DNA of 64,000 nt from Gymnogyps californianus (Eukaryota; Chordata; Aves; Accipitriformes; Cathartidae). Every line of letters begins with the position of its first letter. Position 1 is the stretch's first letter. The DNA lies in the NCBI RefSeq assembly GCF_018139145.2, contig NC_059482.1, positions 21,909,332 to 21,973,331 of the forward strand, given 5' to 3'. Shown here in pieces: positions 37,801 to 52,800 of the stretch. The notes beneath the pieces were generated by a model. The model was not told the DNA's origin. It saw nothing but the letters and a program-made list of their open reading frames with translations, and did no database searches. Position numbers and translations under genes: made by a program.

Positions 37801-40800
37801 TAAACACGTGGCTGTGCCTGTGCAGAGAGACAGGCAGCACAGCGTGCGCTGCCTCTGGGCACACGGCTGGCACGCTCACAGACCACTAGGTCCGGTGGGC
37901 GACAGCAGACGCCTGGTTATATAGAGGACACAAATTATCATACGTGGTCTTCATAGTATACCATGGGCTGGCAGACCTCCTTTTAGAGATACTCAGTTAA
38001 AAGCTGGTGTATCTGACCCTTCCCTGCTAGCCTGCATGCTTCTCCCTTGTCAGAGGATCTTCCCTTGTGTTCTCGAGTGTGGCTGCTCTGCAGGCTACAA
38101 AAGGCAACAGGATCTGTCCACGAAGTCTGGACCACAGCTACGCTGCCACAAGGTGAGCAGAAATGTGTATTTTCCTGTTCCTCGCTCCATCTTGGCAGCC
38201 TCTCCTCTCTTACCCTCAATTATGTCTTCCTCCAGATTGCCCTCGGTGTTCTCCTCCGTGCTGTCTGCCACTAGTCCACGGATGTTATCTAGCGTGAAGT
38301 CATCCTCGTAGCCTTCACCCACCAGCTGAATGTTGGTCTCTTCATAGGGGTTGTCCACCACTGACAGGTGGATCTTCCCTTCCACGCGTTGGGCCAGGGT
38401 GGCTTTGAAAAGCACGTCAAACTCTGCTGATTCGCCGTGATGCAGGACCAGGGAAGCGGTGTGAGGCTTCCTCTCTGCACAGCAATGGAAATCAGAGACA
38501 AGGGATACAGCCGTACAGAGGAAATATTTCCATGGGGAATAAGAGGAATAAGAGGTTGAAACCTAGCTGTCTCTAAGCACAAGTTCTCCCAGCAATGGTT
38601 CCAGATCCTTCTCCCACGTTCACAAGACTATGACACCACCATGCATATCACTGCTTAAGTGTCTTAACCTCAGGTTAACACCCAGCTCTCACTCAAACTG
38701 CATCCAGCCAGCCCCTGCCATACGTAAAGCTGAGTCAAAGAGTGGTTTTGGGTTTTGTGGGCTGGCTGTGAGCTCAAGAGCTGCCTCCGTTCAGGCTGGT
38801 AACTCCCCACATGCAGCAGAGACCTCAGACGGTCCATTCAAGTGCTGATAGTCCCCCACAACTCAACCCACCGTGTCCAGAAGAACAGAAAAACCTCCTG
38901 CAACTTGCTAGGAGGAAACCCTGCAAAGAGTCCACGTGCAAAACTAGGGGTACAGAGAGCCCCAGGAAAGAAACCGTAGCTAACATCTGGCTGCTGCTTG
39001 GCCAAGCCGAGAGCAGGGCACACATTTTCCCGGTGTGGATGGCCACACTTCATGGTTAATGAATTTACCTTCACCGGGAGAGTCCTCCTTCATGCCCGCA
39101 GCTTGGTAGATGCAGTGTGTGGTGGGCCTGGCTTTCAAGAAGAAAACTCCCCCTTCATCCAACAAGTCTATCATCAACTGAGAAAAGGGAACACAGAGCA
39201 CAACCACACTGGTGTGGGTATAGGATGGCACATGGATTGACACCGTGCTGCTGCTGGTCCAGCACGGGGAACCCAGCACGCTTCCCTGCTTCAAACACAG
39301 CTCTTAGCACAAGGTTTAAGTGAAATCAGAGAGAAAAAAGAGTGTTCAGAGGTATGGGATAAAATTAAAATATAACCAAACAGGACAGAAAGCAGTAAAA
39401 GTAATGAGCAGAATGTAATTAAACTACAACTGAGTTTAATTAAAATGTAGTAAAATGTGATCACATACAATCTAATGTAACTAGGACATCACACATGCCC
39501 ACGTGAGAAGAGAGACTGGGGGAAAAATAACCCACTGACTTTCTTGTGTTGTGTTTAACTGAAAAGGACAGACTGGTCAGGGAAAAAAAAAAAAAAAAAA
39601 ATCACATTTCCAAGAGGAACACCCTTCCTGGAAAGTAGAAATCAGTCATTTGCTTAAAAAGAATTTCTGAGGCCCGTTCCCATGCAGTTCACTGAGGCAC
39701 AGAGTGGAAAGAGAGTAACCGCATAAAACCCAAGGGTGGGTCAAGACTAGCGAAGACAGCAGCAGTGGTTGCAAAGGAGATGGAGAACAGAGGCGAAGGG
39801 CTGATGCAACTTTCCTAGAGGGATCTGGCTGAGAAATGAGACTCTTCCCACTGGTTTGTCAAAGCATCTTCCAGAAAGTCAGAGGGGGTTGTTCTCCTGC
39901 GACGGAGTGGCTCTGAGCACAAGGAAGGGGTTTCATTTGGTGTTCAATTGCACGCATAGAGTAGCGGTGCATCTCTACCATGCTTTCTGCTGCCTTTCCT
40001 CCATGGCACAAGGACTTGTTCCCAGACCAGAGCATTTCCCTGAGCAGGTCCTCACCTGGACAGGTACAATGCCACTGTTATGAAGGACCAGAGGGAGTTT
40101 TTCTGAATCACCCAGCAACAGCTTCTTGAAGAGCAGCAGAGGGTTCCCTCTCTTATTGTGAAGGACCGGGCGCAGGACCGTCACCCGAGGCAGGTTCCCA
40201 TCTCCACTGATATCGAAGGTCAGGCTTTGTGCTTTAATTGCTGCAGGGCTGCAGGAGAGGCAGAGGAGAAATCGTTATGGCTGGCACTACCCCATTCCCC
40301 ACTTGGCAAGCAGCGAAGCGAGTGCCCAAACCCGCTGCGTTTTCCCTGGCTGGTGCTCCTGTACCCACGACACAGTTCCCCCTCACCCCTCTCCTCCCAG
40401 TCTAATCAGGGCCATTTACAAGAGGAATCTGCTCTGAAGAGCCAGAGCCTTCCAGGATAACAGTTAAAAATCATTTCACTTAATCATATCACACACTACA
40501 GCAGGTAAATAATGAGGCAACAGATGAGACACGGCAAATTCACTGGCTGCGGTGATACGAGACATATGCAAAAAGCACAAGCACAGTATGAAAATAGTAC
40601 AAAAGCAAGAAGGGAGAAGTAAATAACACCATCAGTAAAAATTATTTCCAAGGACACTTAAACAGGAATTGCTTATTAGGGCAGAAAGCTGACTTATCTT
40701 GTCCCAATTCAGCGACTAAAGGATTGGGAAAGAGCAGGTCAGAGCCCCAGTACTAACACGGGTCCCAGGGACAGAGGAACTGGGCTCCCTTTTTACAAGG

Positions 40801-43800
40801 GGTCCAATCGCTCCTTTAACATAAAATGTCTTAATATACCCCAGGTAATCACATCGGATTGTCTCATTTTAACATAAACAAGGAGGAAATAACGCATGCT
40901 GACTTGCTGGCACAGAAACCGCTTCATCTAATCCTTTGTCCTTGGAAAGTCCCAGCTCAGCTGTTGCACAGCTCCATTTTTTTTCTGATTCAATAACTGC
41001 CGGTTGGCTACCTAATGTTGCACTGTCTTCCTAGTCACTCATATAGGCTAAACTATGACCCTTATTCTTCTGCTCTGCTATATCTAGTAGTTACTGCCTC
41101 CTATATTACCTAACGCAAAGTACTCTACCTAAGGCTACTGAAAGCATCAGGGTTAACAAGAGGTCTACGTCCTCCGAGAAGCGAGGCAGCTATCAGAAAG
41201 GTGTTGTGTTCCCCCCCCTCCAAGATTTCACAGGGCAAGTTACCTTGCCTGGACATCGAGGGAAGCCTCAAAAGTGCACTGGTAGTTCTGCATCGTTTGC
41301 GGAGTGAAGGTCACCGTAGCAAAGGCGTGGGAGCAGCTGGGCACGCACATCCGAACGGGATCCACCTCGAAAACGTCGCTAATGCGGCTGTTAAGCTTGG
41401 AGGAACCCAGAGAGCGGTGTTAGGAGGAAACACCGTTCAACGTGATGCAGTCTTATTCATATACGCTTCACGGGGAACGGCCCCAGACAGCATGTCTTCC
41501 TTTCTGCTTCCCTGGACAGGCTCCTTCCGTCTCAGGGGGTGACTCCAAAGTGGTGCTGACCTTGCACAGGGAGCTGCCATAAAGCCCAGGAGTGCAAAAG
41601 CTTGCTTTGAGCGCTGGGCAGCCACCCCAGCATACACGGGAGGTGGGGACTGCATGGAAAACCCTGCAAATAACCTAGAATTGGCCTTTAAAGACAAGGA
41701 AAAGACCAGGGAGCCTGAGGAAATGGTCTGCTTTGAGCCCGGGCACATCAGTCCAGTAAAAGCCCCCTTCTCAGTGTGCTTCCAAGAGATGTTCAGAAGA
41801 GTTTAGGTCTCCCACCAAAGACCCAGAGGGATGAGCCAAAACCTTGCCTGAGACACACTGAATTCAACCCAACTGTCACCCCGGCATTGCTGCTCTCCCC
41901 TGTAGTTTGACCTGCACTGAGCTGGACTAGTCTGGGCAAGAGGAAGCAATGAATGTGGAGAATGAGGCAGGCTACCACACAGCCTTTACAGAGCAACAGT
42001 CACCTTGGCCTCTTGTTCTTACCTTACTGGGGATGGGTTTGATGGAGAGGACCACGTCACAGGGGACTTTGTCCACATTGCGGATCTTGAAGCGAGCTGT
42101 GGCCCGGTGCCCAACCAGAACGTTGGTGAAGATAAACTTATTCTCATCTGTGATGAACACACCCTTGTCTTGCACGGTTTGGAGGATCTGGCAGAGGTTG
42201 ATGTTGCTGCAGATTCGATGCTCCTCAAAGATGGACTCTATGTCGTCAACCACAAATGCTGCAAGCAGACCAGAGGGAGGGCTGAGGATGGAGAAGCCTT
42301 CCTGTCGAATTTATCTGGACCCTGTTGGCCTCTCAGAAGGCTTGATAAGCCCTTCCTGCCCAGGTCACTGCAAAACCCAAACTGGGGTGGGGGAGTTGGC
42401 TGTGAGGATGGAGCTCAGTCACCCTCAGCCTTAAAGGGTGTTGCTTTCCTTTTATCCTTCCATGCATCCCTCCCAGCCTCTCCCCAGTGGCGGACTTGAA
42501 AAGGACTGAAACCTCTGAGGATTTTAAGATGGGACTTCAGGGTCAGGGTGCCTCTCTATCCAAGCAGTAAGTTTAGGTGCTGATCAGCAGCAGGTCTGGC
42601 CACGGGAACCTGCGGACAGGGCATACCTGGGAGGCAGGACTCGGCAAACAGGGTATAGGGGATGCCAAGGGGATTGTCCTTGGGGTCTCTGTCGCTGATA
42701 TCGATGGAGAGGTGCTCCTTGCATGGCCCCAGTGGCTCTGCGTAGCAATCCACCGTGATCATCTGCTGGCCCCCAGGAGGGATGGAGCCAAAGCCAGGGT
42801 ACACCGTGAACATGCCTAGAGTGAAGCGAGCCTGCAGAAAAGAGTCCCAGGAGAGGCTGATGTCTAACAGCCTTACCCTGAGCATCCCCAGCAAGGAGTA
42901 TGCCACTCCTCGGCCTCCAGCCGGGCCCAAGCCCACAGGTCCAGGGCAGGGAGGGATGACTCCATGGCCCAAAGGGAGCCCTGGGATGAGCTGAACAAGC
43001 CAGGAGGAGCTGCAGGCCTGTCCTGAGTGGCACAGAGAAAGGAGTTTGGGTGTAAAGGGTGCGGGTGGTAGCTGGGATCCTTCAACCTCCAGGGGTAAAA
43101 CAGGAGAGCAGAAATAACTGTGAGAAATGATGGGAGAGAAGAGAGGGGATTGGGAAGAAGAAAAAGCAAGGTCATCTGATATCTACGGACTGGGAGTTCA
43201 AACAGGGACGTTCTGCATCTGCGGTATTCACAGACCTATTTTGGCTAGCAGCTACCGAACACAGGACCTGCTCTCCCCTCTCTTGACCCCACAACTCCAG
43301 GTCTGAGCCAGAGCATGGGACTGCCGCTGGGACTGAGCAGCTCCTGCCTCTGCTTGTGGCTGGGAGATGATGGACCTCCATCACACAGACCACGTCCCAT
43401 CCCGCGGTGATGAGCCCCCAGGCTGGGCACAGCAGCGTCCTCCCGCACCGCCTGCAGCGGCATGTGTTGGGGAGCGGGAGCCACCCACCTGCATGAAGGG
43501 GTTTGCGTCCTTTTGCAGCGAGTGCTTGCTTTGCTTGACTGAGGGAGTCATTTTGCTTAAGTTTTCACTCTCGTGGGAGCGGGCGGATTTCATTTGATGT
43601 GCACTGAGGGGAGAAAGCAGAAAACATCCATCATGCTGAGCTCCCCTTGCCGTTCTCCGAGGCCAAAGCTGGCCTTCCTCCCCACGGAGGAAAGTCCTCC
43701 TGCTCCCAGAGGGCTGCCTGCAGCACCTATTGCTGTAGCTTATGGATAGATCAGCTATACCACCAGCTTTGTTCTACATGTGGGGATACTGAGGCATTTT

Positions 43801-46800
43801 TCTGCTCCCTGTTGACAAGCCGGTGACGCAAATAGACAATAACCCCGGTGTCCTGGCTGCCTGTCGCACACCAGCCATGCTGTGGTGCCTCCTCAGGCTG
43901 GAAGGGTGGTGCAGGTCTTCTCTCACCTTTTCCTTCGCAATCCGGTTGCATCCTGGTCTGCTCTGTAGATGAGGAATTTAAAGTCCAGGATGCCTTTGTT
44001 CTCCAGCGTGAAGGTGTGGGTTTTCCTGGTGCCGTTCATCATGGCACCGAAGTTGATGAGCGAGGCAGGGTAAATGCTGTACTTGCTGAACACAGCTTTC
44101 GCCGACACCCTCACTGGGATGATGGCGATGGTCTCGCCTCCTTCACAGACGCTGGGCTCAATCACCTGCAACCGGAGGAGGGGTTGGTAAATACAGCGAA
44201 GAGGCCAGCCTCTATCTCCGTCCCCTGACCCCATCCCAGGTCCCCATCAGCTCACTCTCCCTGTTTAAACATCTCCTCCAGAGCCAGATTTTCAGCTCCG
44301 CTTAGGAAGCGTCACAAATGGTTTCTGAAAGACTTTGTTGTATATGTACGAGAGAGGATTCCCCAGCTAAAGCCTTACAGAAGGCACGTGTCCTGCTTAC
44401 ACTCCCCAAGACATGGTGTGCTAACACCGCCTGGGCCCAGGCAGCTCACCTGGCAGTGCAGGATGGATTTGTCCTCAATATTCATTTCCATCTTGGGGTG
44501 GAAGAGCAGCTGGACCTGCACGGGGCGCTCGGAGACAGTCAGCACGCCCTTCTGCGGCTGGATAGTGAAGTGGGATGCCAGGTCGGGTATGCTGGTATCT
44601 GCGGTTTCCAGCTTGAAGCTGGAGAGGAAGGGAAGGAAGGAAGACCTCTGCAGTTACAAGTACAGGTGCCACCAGCACAGCCAGGACTTTGCAGAGGACC
44701 ATAAAAGAAATAAAAGGGGAAGAGTCCAGCTCTGCTTGGGGGATCCCAGATCTTGACACAGAGTGCAGACAATCATGAGCGTTGCAAGCTAACCTCGACG
44801 CCGAATTTTGTCATTCCCTCCTTTAAACGGTCTCATAAAGAGAAATGAGCTGACCCCCAAAGGAAGAAAATGAATCCCAGCAGCGCGTGGCTTAAATCTC
44901 AGGGTCTCTCCTTCTGGCTCCTGCCGAGCTGTGAAGAACTGCTGGCGTGTGGCTGGATTCTCTAATAAAATCCTTCAGATTAGAGAGCCCAGATTTTGCA
45001 TTTACCCAGACCACGAGGCAGCCAGCGCGGGAACAGGTTCCAGCCATGGACGGAAGGAGAACGCAGGCCTGGGCAGATGGTGGCACCATGCATTCACAGA
45101 CCAGGCAGCTGGACCCACCTGTATGCAATCTCGTACTTCCCTTTGTTCTTCAGAGTCAGCGCTTGCTTCGCATCATCCAGGACCTTAAGGACTCCAAAAT
45201 CCACGCTGCCATCTGCACCTGCAGAAAACCCGCAGAGCGAGGTAAGAAATGGTGCATATTTGTGAGCTGCTGCAGACTCCACCAAGTGACAAGATACATA
45301 TTTGGAGTTCTCAGGCAGCACAAAACCCTTCTCAGCAAGTTTCCTTTCTTGGAAGTTGTCTCCAGCTACTTTGCTGCCCTTTCTCTTCTTACTCGGAGAA
45401 TATCTGCAGGGTTTAGCAGCTAAGGAGCTCGGTTTCCATCTCCTCGCTTCCAAGCACAGATCCAACAGCTTTATGTGCTGTGCTGACCCTCCAGGAGTTG
45501 CCAACTGCTTGTTCACATCACTGTCATTTCCAAGCCCCCAAATCAATCTGCACATGAAGTTGCACGCTTCAAAGTTGGGAAGTGAGAGACTCAAGGCTGT
45601 CTCTGTGCCCTCACAGCACTTCACTCCTCGCAGCTTGCAGGATGCGTGCGTTACACATCTGTGCCATGCTGTCCCATCCCGTCCCAAGTGTTCTGGTTGC
45701 CCACCTGCCAAGGCAATGCGATGCACCCGGACTACTTTGCTTTGGGGGGCAGCCACTGACCTTTAGAAATGCTGATGCTCAGAGCAACATCATAGGCCTC
45801 CGCAATGATTTGGATATTTTCAATCTGAACGATCCCCAGGACGTTTTCTGCATCTGAAACCTGAGGCGGCAAGAAACAAACACTGCTCAGACCATTCTCC
45901 TAAATTCTTTGGGTAGACAACACACAAGTCCTTGTCTCTGCCGGCTGCTTCCACCACGGCCTCCCCGGCTTGACAAGCATTTGCGGACTCCCAAGCCTTC
46001 CTAACCCGTTCATCTCACGGGCTGACCCAGCGGGATTCTGCTGCAGTAAGAAACCCTGCCAGCCCAACTCTGCACTCCTACAGCAGGGAACGCTGCTGCT
46101 AAAGCACCCGGGGAGGCACCCTGATGTAAAAACAACCACAACAAGTGTGAGGCGTCCCAGAGCAGGTGGCATTGGCAACCAACCCTCTCCTCTTCAATCG
46201 CCCAGCATCCTCACTGAAATGCAGCCCCTAAGCCACGGGGAACAAAATCCCAGGGCGAGAGTTTGTTGCTCGATGTTAAGAGCTCCAGACAGACTCCAGG
46301 ATGGGTGCAGGGAGCACGCCACAGTCTGGACAACCAAACCACAGCATTCAACCATGCACGGCAGCACGGTGGTTGTAGTACGGACTCAGGGCGCAGCGCC
46401 TGGCTATCTGAGGTGACGTGGATGCTGAGGGACGCACCGTGTGTTCTGGCAAACCCAGTTTGAGGCAGCAGAAGTTGAGGTCACAGCACCTTTGCGTCCG
46501 TCAGGTGCATCTCCTCCTGACTCCACAGCATACTTGCCCCATGAAGCTCAGCTACAAGAGCACCCTAGTAGTCACTTAGTTTCCAAAACATCATCCTTCA
46601 GTGAGAGCCCCTTGCTGCTAGGGGCCTGGCCCCCCCAAGCAACGCAGGTGGAAAGGAATCTCATGAAGGCTCATTCTTCTGTCCTCTTTGCAGGCTACCC
46701 TTCAAGCACAGTCTCCATCCCTACGAGCCCAGGGCTGATCACTCTGCCCTGCTCTGCCAGGGAGGGCACAGTCCCCCTCACCTCTAGTCGGATCGTCTTC

Positions 46801-49800
46801 TTAATGCTGAGAGCCTTCGTGGCCTTGAAATAGAGATGCACGCCAAACTCCGTGCGGGGACCAACGATGCCCGCATCTTGCGACACGGAGAAGTCCTCGC
46901 TGAGGTTTTCCAGCCCACTGAGCCGCCAGGCCACGGGTAGTGGGGTGCGGTTTCGCAGGACCAGGGTCTTGCTGTCTGTCCTGCAGAGACAGGAAGACAC
47001 TCAGCACCCGCTGCTCGATGGTCATGCTAGCCTTGCAATGGAATGCAACTTGGAGCAGCCCTATCCATGCATCTGAAACCATCGATAAATGTTTCCTCTT
47101 TGTCACAAATCTCAGAGGTGAGGTCCTGGGGGAGAGCTGGGTGCTAAAAGTGTATCCAAGAGAAGGGAGATAAGGAGGAGCAACTGGACTGCTCTCCAAA
47201 CCAGTGGACAAGATACAAACGCATCAGGATGCCCATCACGCAGCCTTGCTGGGGGGCTACAGAGCTTGTGGCTGTCATAGGATATCCGAGCCAGCAAGGA
47301 AGAGACTGGGAACTGCTGGGAGAAAGATATTAGCCCAGCCTCCAATCTGAGCGGCCATGCAGCCAGCAAGAGAAGCTGAAGGGGAGCTCGCTGACAGCTC
47401 TCGTCCCTGGCAGAGTGGCCGTGGGCTGACTGACCTGTGCAGAAGCAGCTTGTCGAAATGCACCTGCTTGGGGCTGACCCCCAGCTCCACGTGCACCCCC
47501 TGGCAGCACAGGCGGAAGACCACCGGCTCCGGGTTCTCCTTAATCCAGCAGAGGAGGTTGTCTTCCACGAGGCCAGCCGAAGTGGGGTACGCCCAAATGC
47601 TCAGCTCCTAGCCCCGGCCCCGCAAAAAGAAATACAGAAGAGCATTCGGTGAGCAGGAGGAACGGCTCCTGGGCACTTCTACCAGTGCTTGCCCTACCTG
47701 CTTATCTCCTACCTGCTTCTCGTTAGGTTTCAGCCTCATGCTAGGAGGGTCTAAAAGGAATGTGTCCGCTTTGAGATCGCGCTCAAAGAAGAAATGCACC
47801 TCTGCTTCCAAGGGGGTGACGTTGAGGATGGTTATCTTCTCGCAGTTGCTGGGATGGTGCCGTGCCTTGTACCTGTCCACAAAAAGGGAAAAGGCTGCAG
47901 AGGAGACCGTTGCCTTTATCACACATCGAGGAAAGCACCATGTCCCGGCAGCGGAGGCTGCGCTGGAAGACCATGGTCTAACAAGCAGGCTAAGAAAAAG
48001 GATCACTTGCAGGGGCACGTTGCATGGTATGTGTGTTCATCCTTGTGTTACTTTGATGTCCGCCCCTATACTTGGTGCCTCCATCCCAGAAGCATGACGA
48101 CGCACAGGTCACTTAAAGAGCGTTTTACAAAATATAAATTCAAAGACGCCTGGAAAAATAAAAGTACGCCAGGCACGTGGGTTCTTCCCCTTTCTTTGTT
48201 GGGTTTCCTTCCCTGCAGGGTATAAAGAAATGCTTTGGAAAAGAGGTTTTAAAAATAGTTCAGCTTATCTCTTTCAAAAAAGTGGTGAGACTGCCTCATA
48301 TTTCATGGGTTAGCTCAAAGTCTGAGGGAAGGAAATAGAAAGGCTTAATTCCCAAGAGGAATGCTAAATTTAACAAATGTCCTTTCTCTCAGGTGTGGAA
48401 CAGAATTCGGCGTTAAAGGGTTAAAAAAGACAAACAGAAACACTAGACCATTCATTAGCCTGGCTAAAGATACTCTTTTGTTTTTAAAACTGTTTGGATT
48501 TAATTTCCTTGGGTTGCCAAAATACCACTAGCTCTCCAGAGCTGCCATGAAGACAAGAACTTCATTTCTAATATTAAAAAAAAAAAAAAAAGGCGATGTT
48601 AAAAATAGAAATATGCCAGCAGCTACAATGACACCTTTTTTTTAGGCAGATTTTATCCAGCAGGGAGGATCAGGAAAATGTAATTCCCGTTTTTATTCCT
48701 CTGCAGGTTCCCCCCTCCACACACACATATTGGCAGGTCAGATCATAAAGTCTTACTAACATTACAGATTAATGAATGGTTTACAAAACCATCAGCAGAA
48801 GAATTGCTCGTTCACTCTACCCGTAGAGCTCAAAGCACTTTAAAGCAGCACCATGAAGTTCATTTCACAGGTTGTGAAGCTGAGATGTGGAGGGGGGACC
48901 CAAGTTGCCCCAAGTCACCTTCAGGCTGGAAGCAGCACGTGGCTCTGGCCACCAAGGCACCCACTGGGTAGGAAGATCATCTGTATCTCTCCCCAGTTCC
49001 TCCAAGACTCACGTGCCTGTTATCTGCTCAAGTTCACACATCCGTGGTCCTTCAGCCCCATGTATCTCCCAGGTCTCTCCTGGGCCTGCCCTGAATTGTG
49101 CCGCTGGGACAGCACGTCTCCAAGCATGACCATGAAAGCACAAGGCCCTGGAGATCCCATCCCAACATCTCGCTCTGAGCAGGCAGCGCATCAGGATGCT
49201 CACTCGGGGTGGGGAGTACCTACCAGTCTCTTGACTTCCCACACAGCAGCGGTCCAAAGTGGAATACACCTGTGTTCATGACATACTGCTTGAAGATGAT
49301 GTCATCGTCCGCCTTGCTCTTCCTCCAGTGAGGGAACACTAGCCTGGGCAGAGAAAACAGAGAATGAGGAGCTGTGAGATGCTCTAAGTCGAAAACCTGG
49401 TCAGAAAGCCATAACCCTTATTGGTGGCTGAGGTACCCGTACTGGTTCCCAGCTCCAAGCATGGGAAGAGATGCTGGGCGGCTCAGTCAGCATGCTCTGC
49501 CCAAGCCAGAACGTCACTGGGGTAACAAGGGGCAGCCCTGGCTCGGAGTTGAGGGGGAAGCAGTGTGGGAGGCTCCCACGGGCCAGCCTTACCGTGGGTC
49601 CTGGCTGATGGTGGGGTACAGGCAGGTGCCCCTGCAGTGCAGCTGGTACAGTCGGTTTGTCCCCAGGATCTCAAAATGCAGCGTCTGATCAAACTGGCCC
49701 AGCACCGTGGAGCTGAAGTGGACCTTCAGTTCCACCTCGCCACGGGCAGGCGCTATCCACCGGCAGCTGCTCAGCCTGGCAATTAAAGAGGAGGCTTCAG

Positions 49801-52800
49801 ACATTGCTAACGAGCAAATGAGACAAGGAGGAGGGTCGTGGACTCGCCATGCCATGGAGGCACTGGCAGAGGGTCCCTGCAGAGCTCAGGACGACAGACC
49901 TCGTTTGGCAAGATGGCCAGGAAGCAGAGGGATCACCTCCTCCCTCACAGCTCACCTGACAGATCTCCCCAGGGATGCAACCGTGTCCACGCCACTTTGG
50001 TGTGTCTCGGGGGGACGCGTGGGTGCTCCTGTGCCCAGCCCCTGGAGACCTCTCCTGCCCCGGCCAGAGCTCCGCTTCTCCCTCGCAGCCTCCCGGCTGC
50101 CCGCGGCTTTCTCCTTCCTCGACCGGGCCCTGGTGGGGGTGACCGGCTCCTCTGACATCTTCGCACCAAGCGGAGAGAGAAAAGGGAGAGAGACATGAGA
50201 CCTGCCCTGATACATCCCCAGCCTGGAAAGCAAGCTGTGGGTTTGTTAACGAACAGGAGAAGAGAATAAATAAATAACCACATCTGCCCACGGACTTGGT
50301 CTTCCTTATCGGACTTTGTTTTGCCTACAACACCTCTCCTTGCCCAGGACCCCTCCTCACCCAGGACTCCCCTGAAGGGAAGTCGTGGGTTTTAGGTGAT
50401 TTTATTTATTTTTTTTTTTTTTCTCGTCTTACAGAACCGCCCTATGCCTCAGCAGAGCTGTCTGTTTTGGACAGACAGAAAGGATGCCTGCAGACACGGG
50501 GCCCCGTCATGTCTTCACTGCCCTTCCACAGTGACCCTTCTCCATCCCACCTGCCCCCATCCAGCCTGGCCCCTGCCCTGGCACCTTCACTGCAGGCACA
50601 GCAGGGGCATCCATGAGACTTTCGGTATCCTTCTTTTCTTCTTCCGCAGTGGCACCTTCTGGCACAACGAAGACGAAGTGCTTGAGGGCTTCTCCTGCTG
50701 CAGGAGCCATCCGCTTCTCCGGGTAGCGGATCACAGAGTAAAAAGCAGTAGGGGGAATGGGAGGCCCTGAGGGACCCAGTCCCAGGTCATCCAGGATCTA
50801 AAGCATAAGAGAAAACCCTGTTTATACTCCCATCGCCTTCATCCTCACAATTCCTTAAAGGCACTGAGCTTTTGGCAATGGTTTTGTTTTATTTATATGG
50901 AGTACAGCGCTTTTTTATGCCCAGTGGGGTGGGCAGGCTCCAGAGCAGTGCCAGGACCTACAAGTGGGACCTAGAGAGAAATCTCTCCTCTGAGTGACTC
51001 AGCTGAAGGAAGCAATGACCATGAGCTGCCCTGGGACCATTTTTAATGATTTCCAGACTGGGAAACCATGTGAACAGACAGGATGCTTGAACAGAGAGCA
51101 CTCCCTCTTTCCACCTGTCTGAGAGATGGTGAGAACCTTCCCAACCCACGTGGCTGCTGTGGAGCCGTTGTGGAACACCATCAGCGGCCTGGACAAGACT
51201 CTGTGCCGTTGTCACCTGGTGGGACACAATGCACCAGGGCCCAGAGACCATGGCAGGCTCAGCATCAGGGCTTTACCTGCTCTGCTGCTGGCAGCTTGCC
51301 GCTCTCCAGGATTTTCCTAGTCACATCTTCTGAGCTCAGCACCTGGATGTCCAAGCAGGGCACCCCGACATCCTGGCCTCTGGCTGACCCTTCTACACCT
51401 TCCCCTTCCAGCCAAGACAACTTGGAATCCTCAAGAGCCTTCAGTTTTTCCAGCCGCTCCTTCTCCAGGCGCTCTTTCTCCGCATGCTCCTTCTCCAGCC
51501 TCTCCTGACGCTCCTTCTCTCTGTCCTTCCGGCTCCTGCGGCTGGATAAATGCTGGCGCTGGTCTTCTGCTTGGTGCCGCACCTCCTCTTGGTTCAGAGG
51601 GGACAGCAGGATACCCTGAACCCTGTCCCAGCATGACAAAATATGCGCGACATCCTTCTGCGATGCCTCGTAGATCTTAAACCTCAGGGCCAAGTTCTTC
51701 TTGGTGTCACTCTGGACCTCGTTTTTGGTTCCCCCCTGTTCTGGATCTGAGGGTTGCGCGACCACCGCCGGGCAGGCATCCGTCAGGGGAACCTTGCTCT
51801 GCTTTTTATCTTCCTTGTCACCTGGAACAGAGTCTGGCTGCTCCTTTAGAGATCCCTTCTTGTCTGCCCCCTCGGTGACATCCGACCGGTTGCTGGTGGA
51901 TGCGTTGGTGTTGCTGGTGGATGTGTTCATGTTCTGTGCAGGACGAGCACGAAAAAGCAGTGAGCATTTCAAAGCACCGACTCAAATGCTGTAGGACAGT
52001 GATGATCTTTACAATAGCACCCCAAGCCTTGTCCGAGACCTGTGCTAGGTGCTCTACAAATCCCAATTCAGAATGCAGCTGGTACCCAGTTTAGCTCAAC
52101 TGAACCCAAACTCTCCAGTGTCAGACCGATGAGTCCTGCAAACCAGTTGAGAAACAGAACAGCTTCCCAACCCAAACAGGGAACTTAAGACACAGCCTTA
52201 CTCCTGCGCAGTGCTCCGGGCTCGTTTCTGGTGTGCTGAGCATCCCTGTGGCTGGGTGACTCTTTGGGAAGTCTGGCTGCTAAGGAATACCTAAGGCCTG
52301 GTGGTATCGCCTGCCAGACATGTAGGAAAAGACACCACATCCCAGACGGATCATAGCTCAGAGGTGTAAGTGGGGAGAAACGCTGTACTAAAATTATCTA
52401 GGGCTTCCCAGTGAATGTATGGGGTTACAGGAAGCCATGACTCAAAGGCAGCATGATCCTAGAAGAGCAGCTCTACCAACAAGCCCATGGGAAAACACCC
52501 CGGTGAAGCAGCAGCATGATCAAACACCGGCTGTTGTTTCCCAGCGCAGCCCCACGTGTTATTCATGGCCAGGCTGCCCAGCACTGCGTGTGGCTGCCGG
52601 CTTCTCAGGGAACGGTACAGCTCAGCAGGAAGGTCCCCAGGGCTTTTACTCATCTCTGTAAACACAACCACTCACCTGCCTGAGTCCAGGCTGGCTTTTC
52701 TTCCCTGAAGCATTATCTTTGTCTTTTCCAAGCTCTCTCTTTCCCCGCTTAGACTTCTTCTTCAGCTCTTCTTCCTCCTTCAAGCGTTCTAGCTCCCGCT

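Noticed and set aside
39361..39601. Retroposed gene copy suggested by an AT-rich block and A19 run
   Set aside because: No coding-like or spliced-exon sequence lies next to the A run, and no target-site duplication could be seen.
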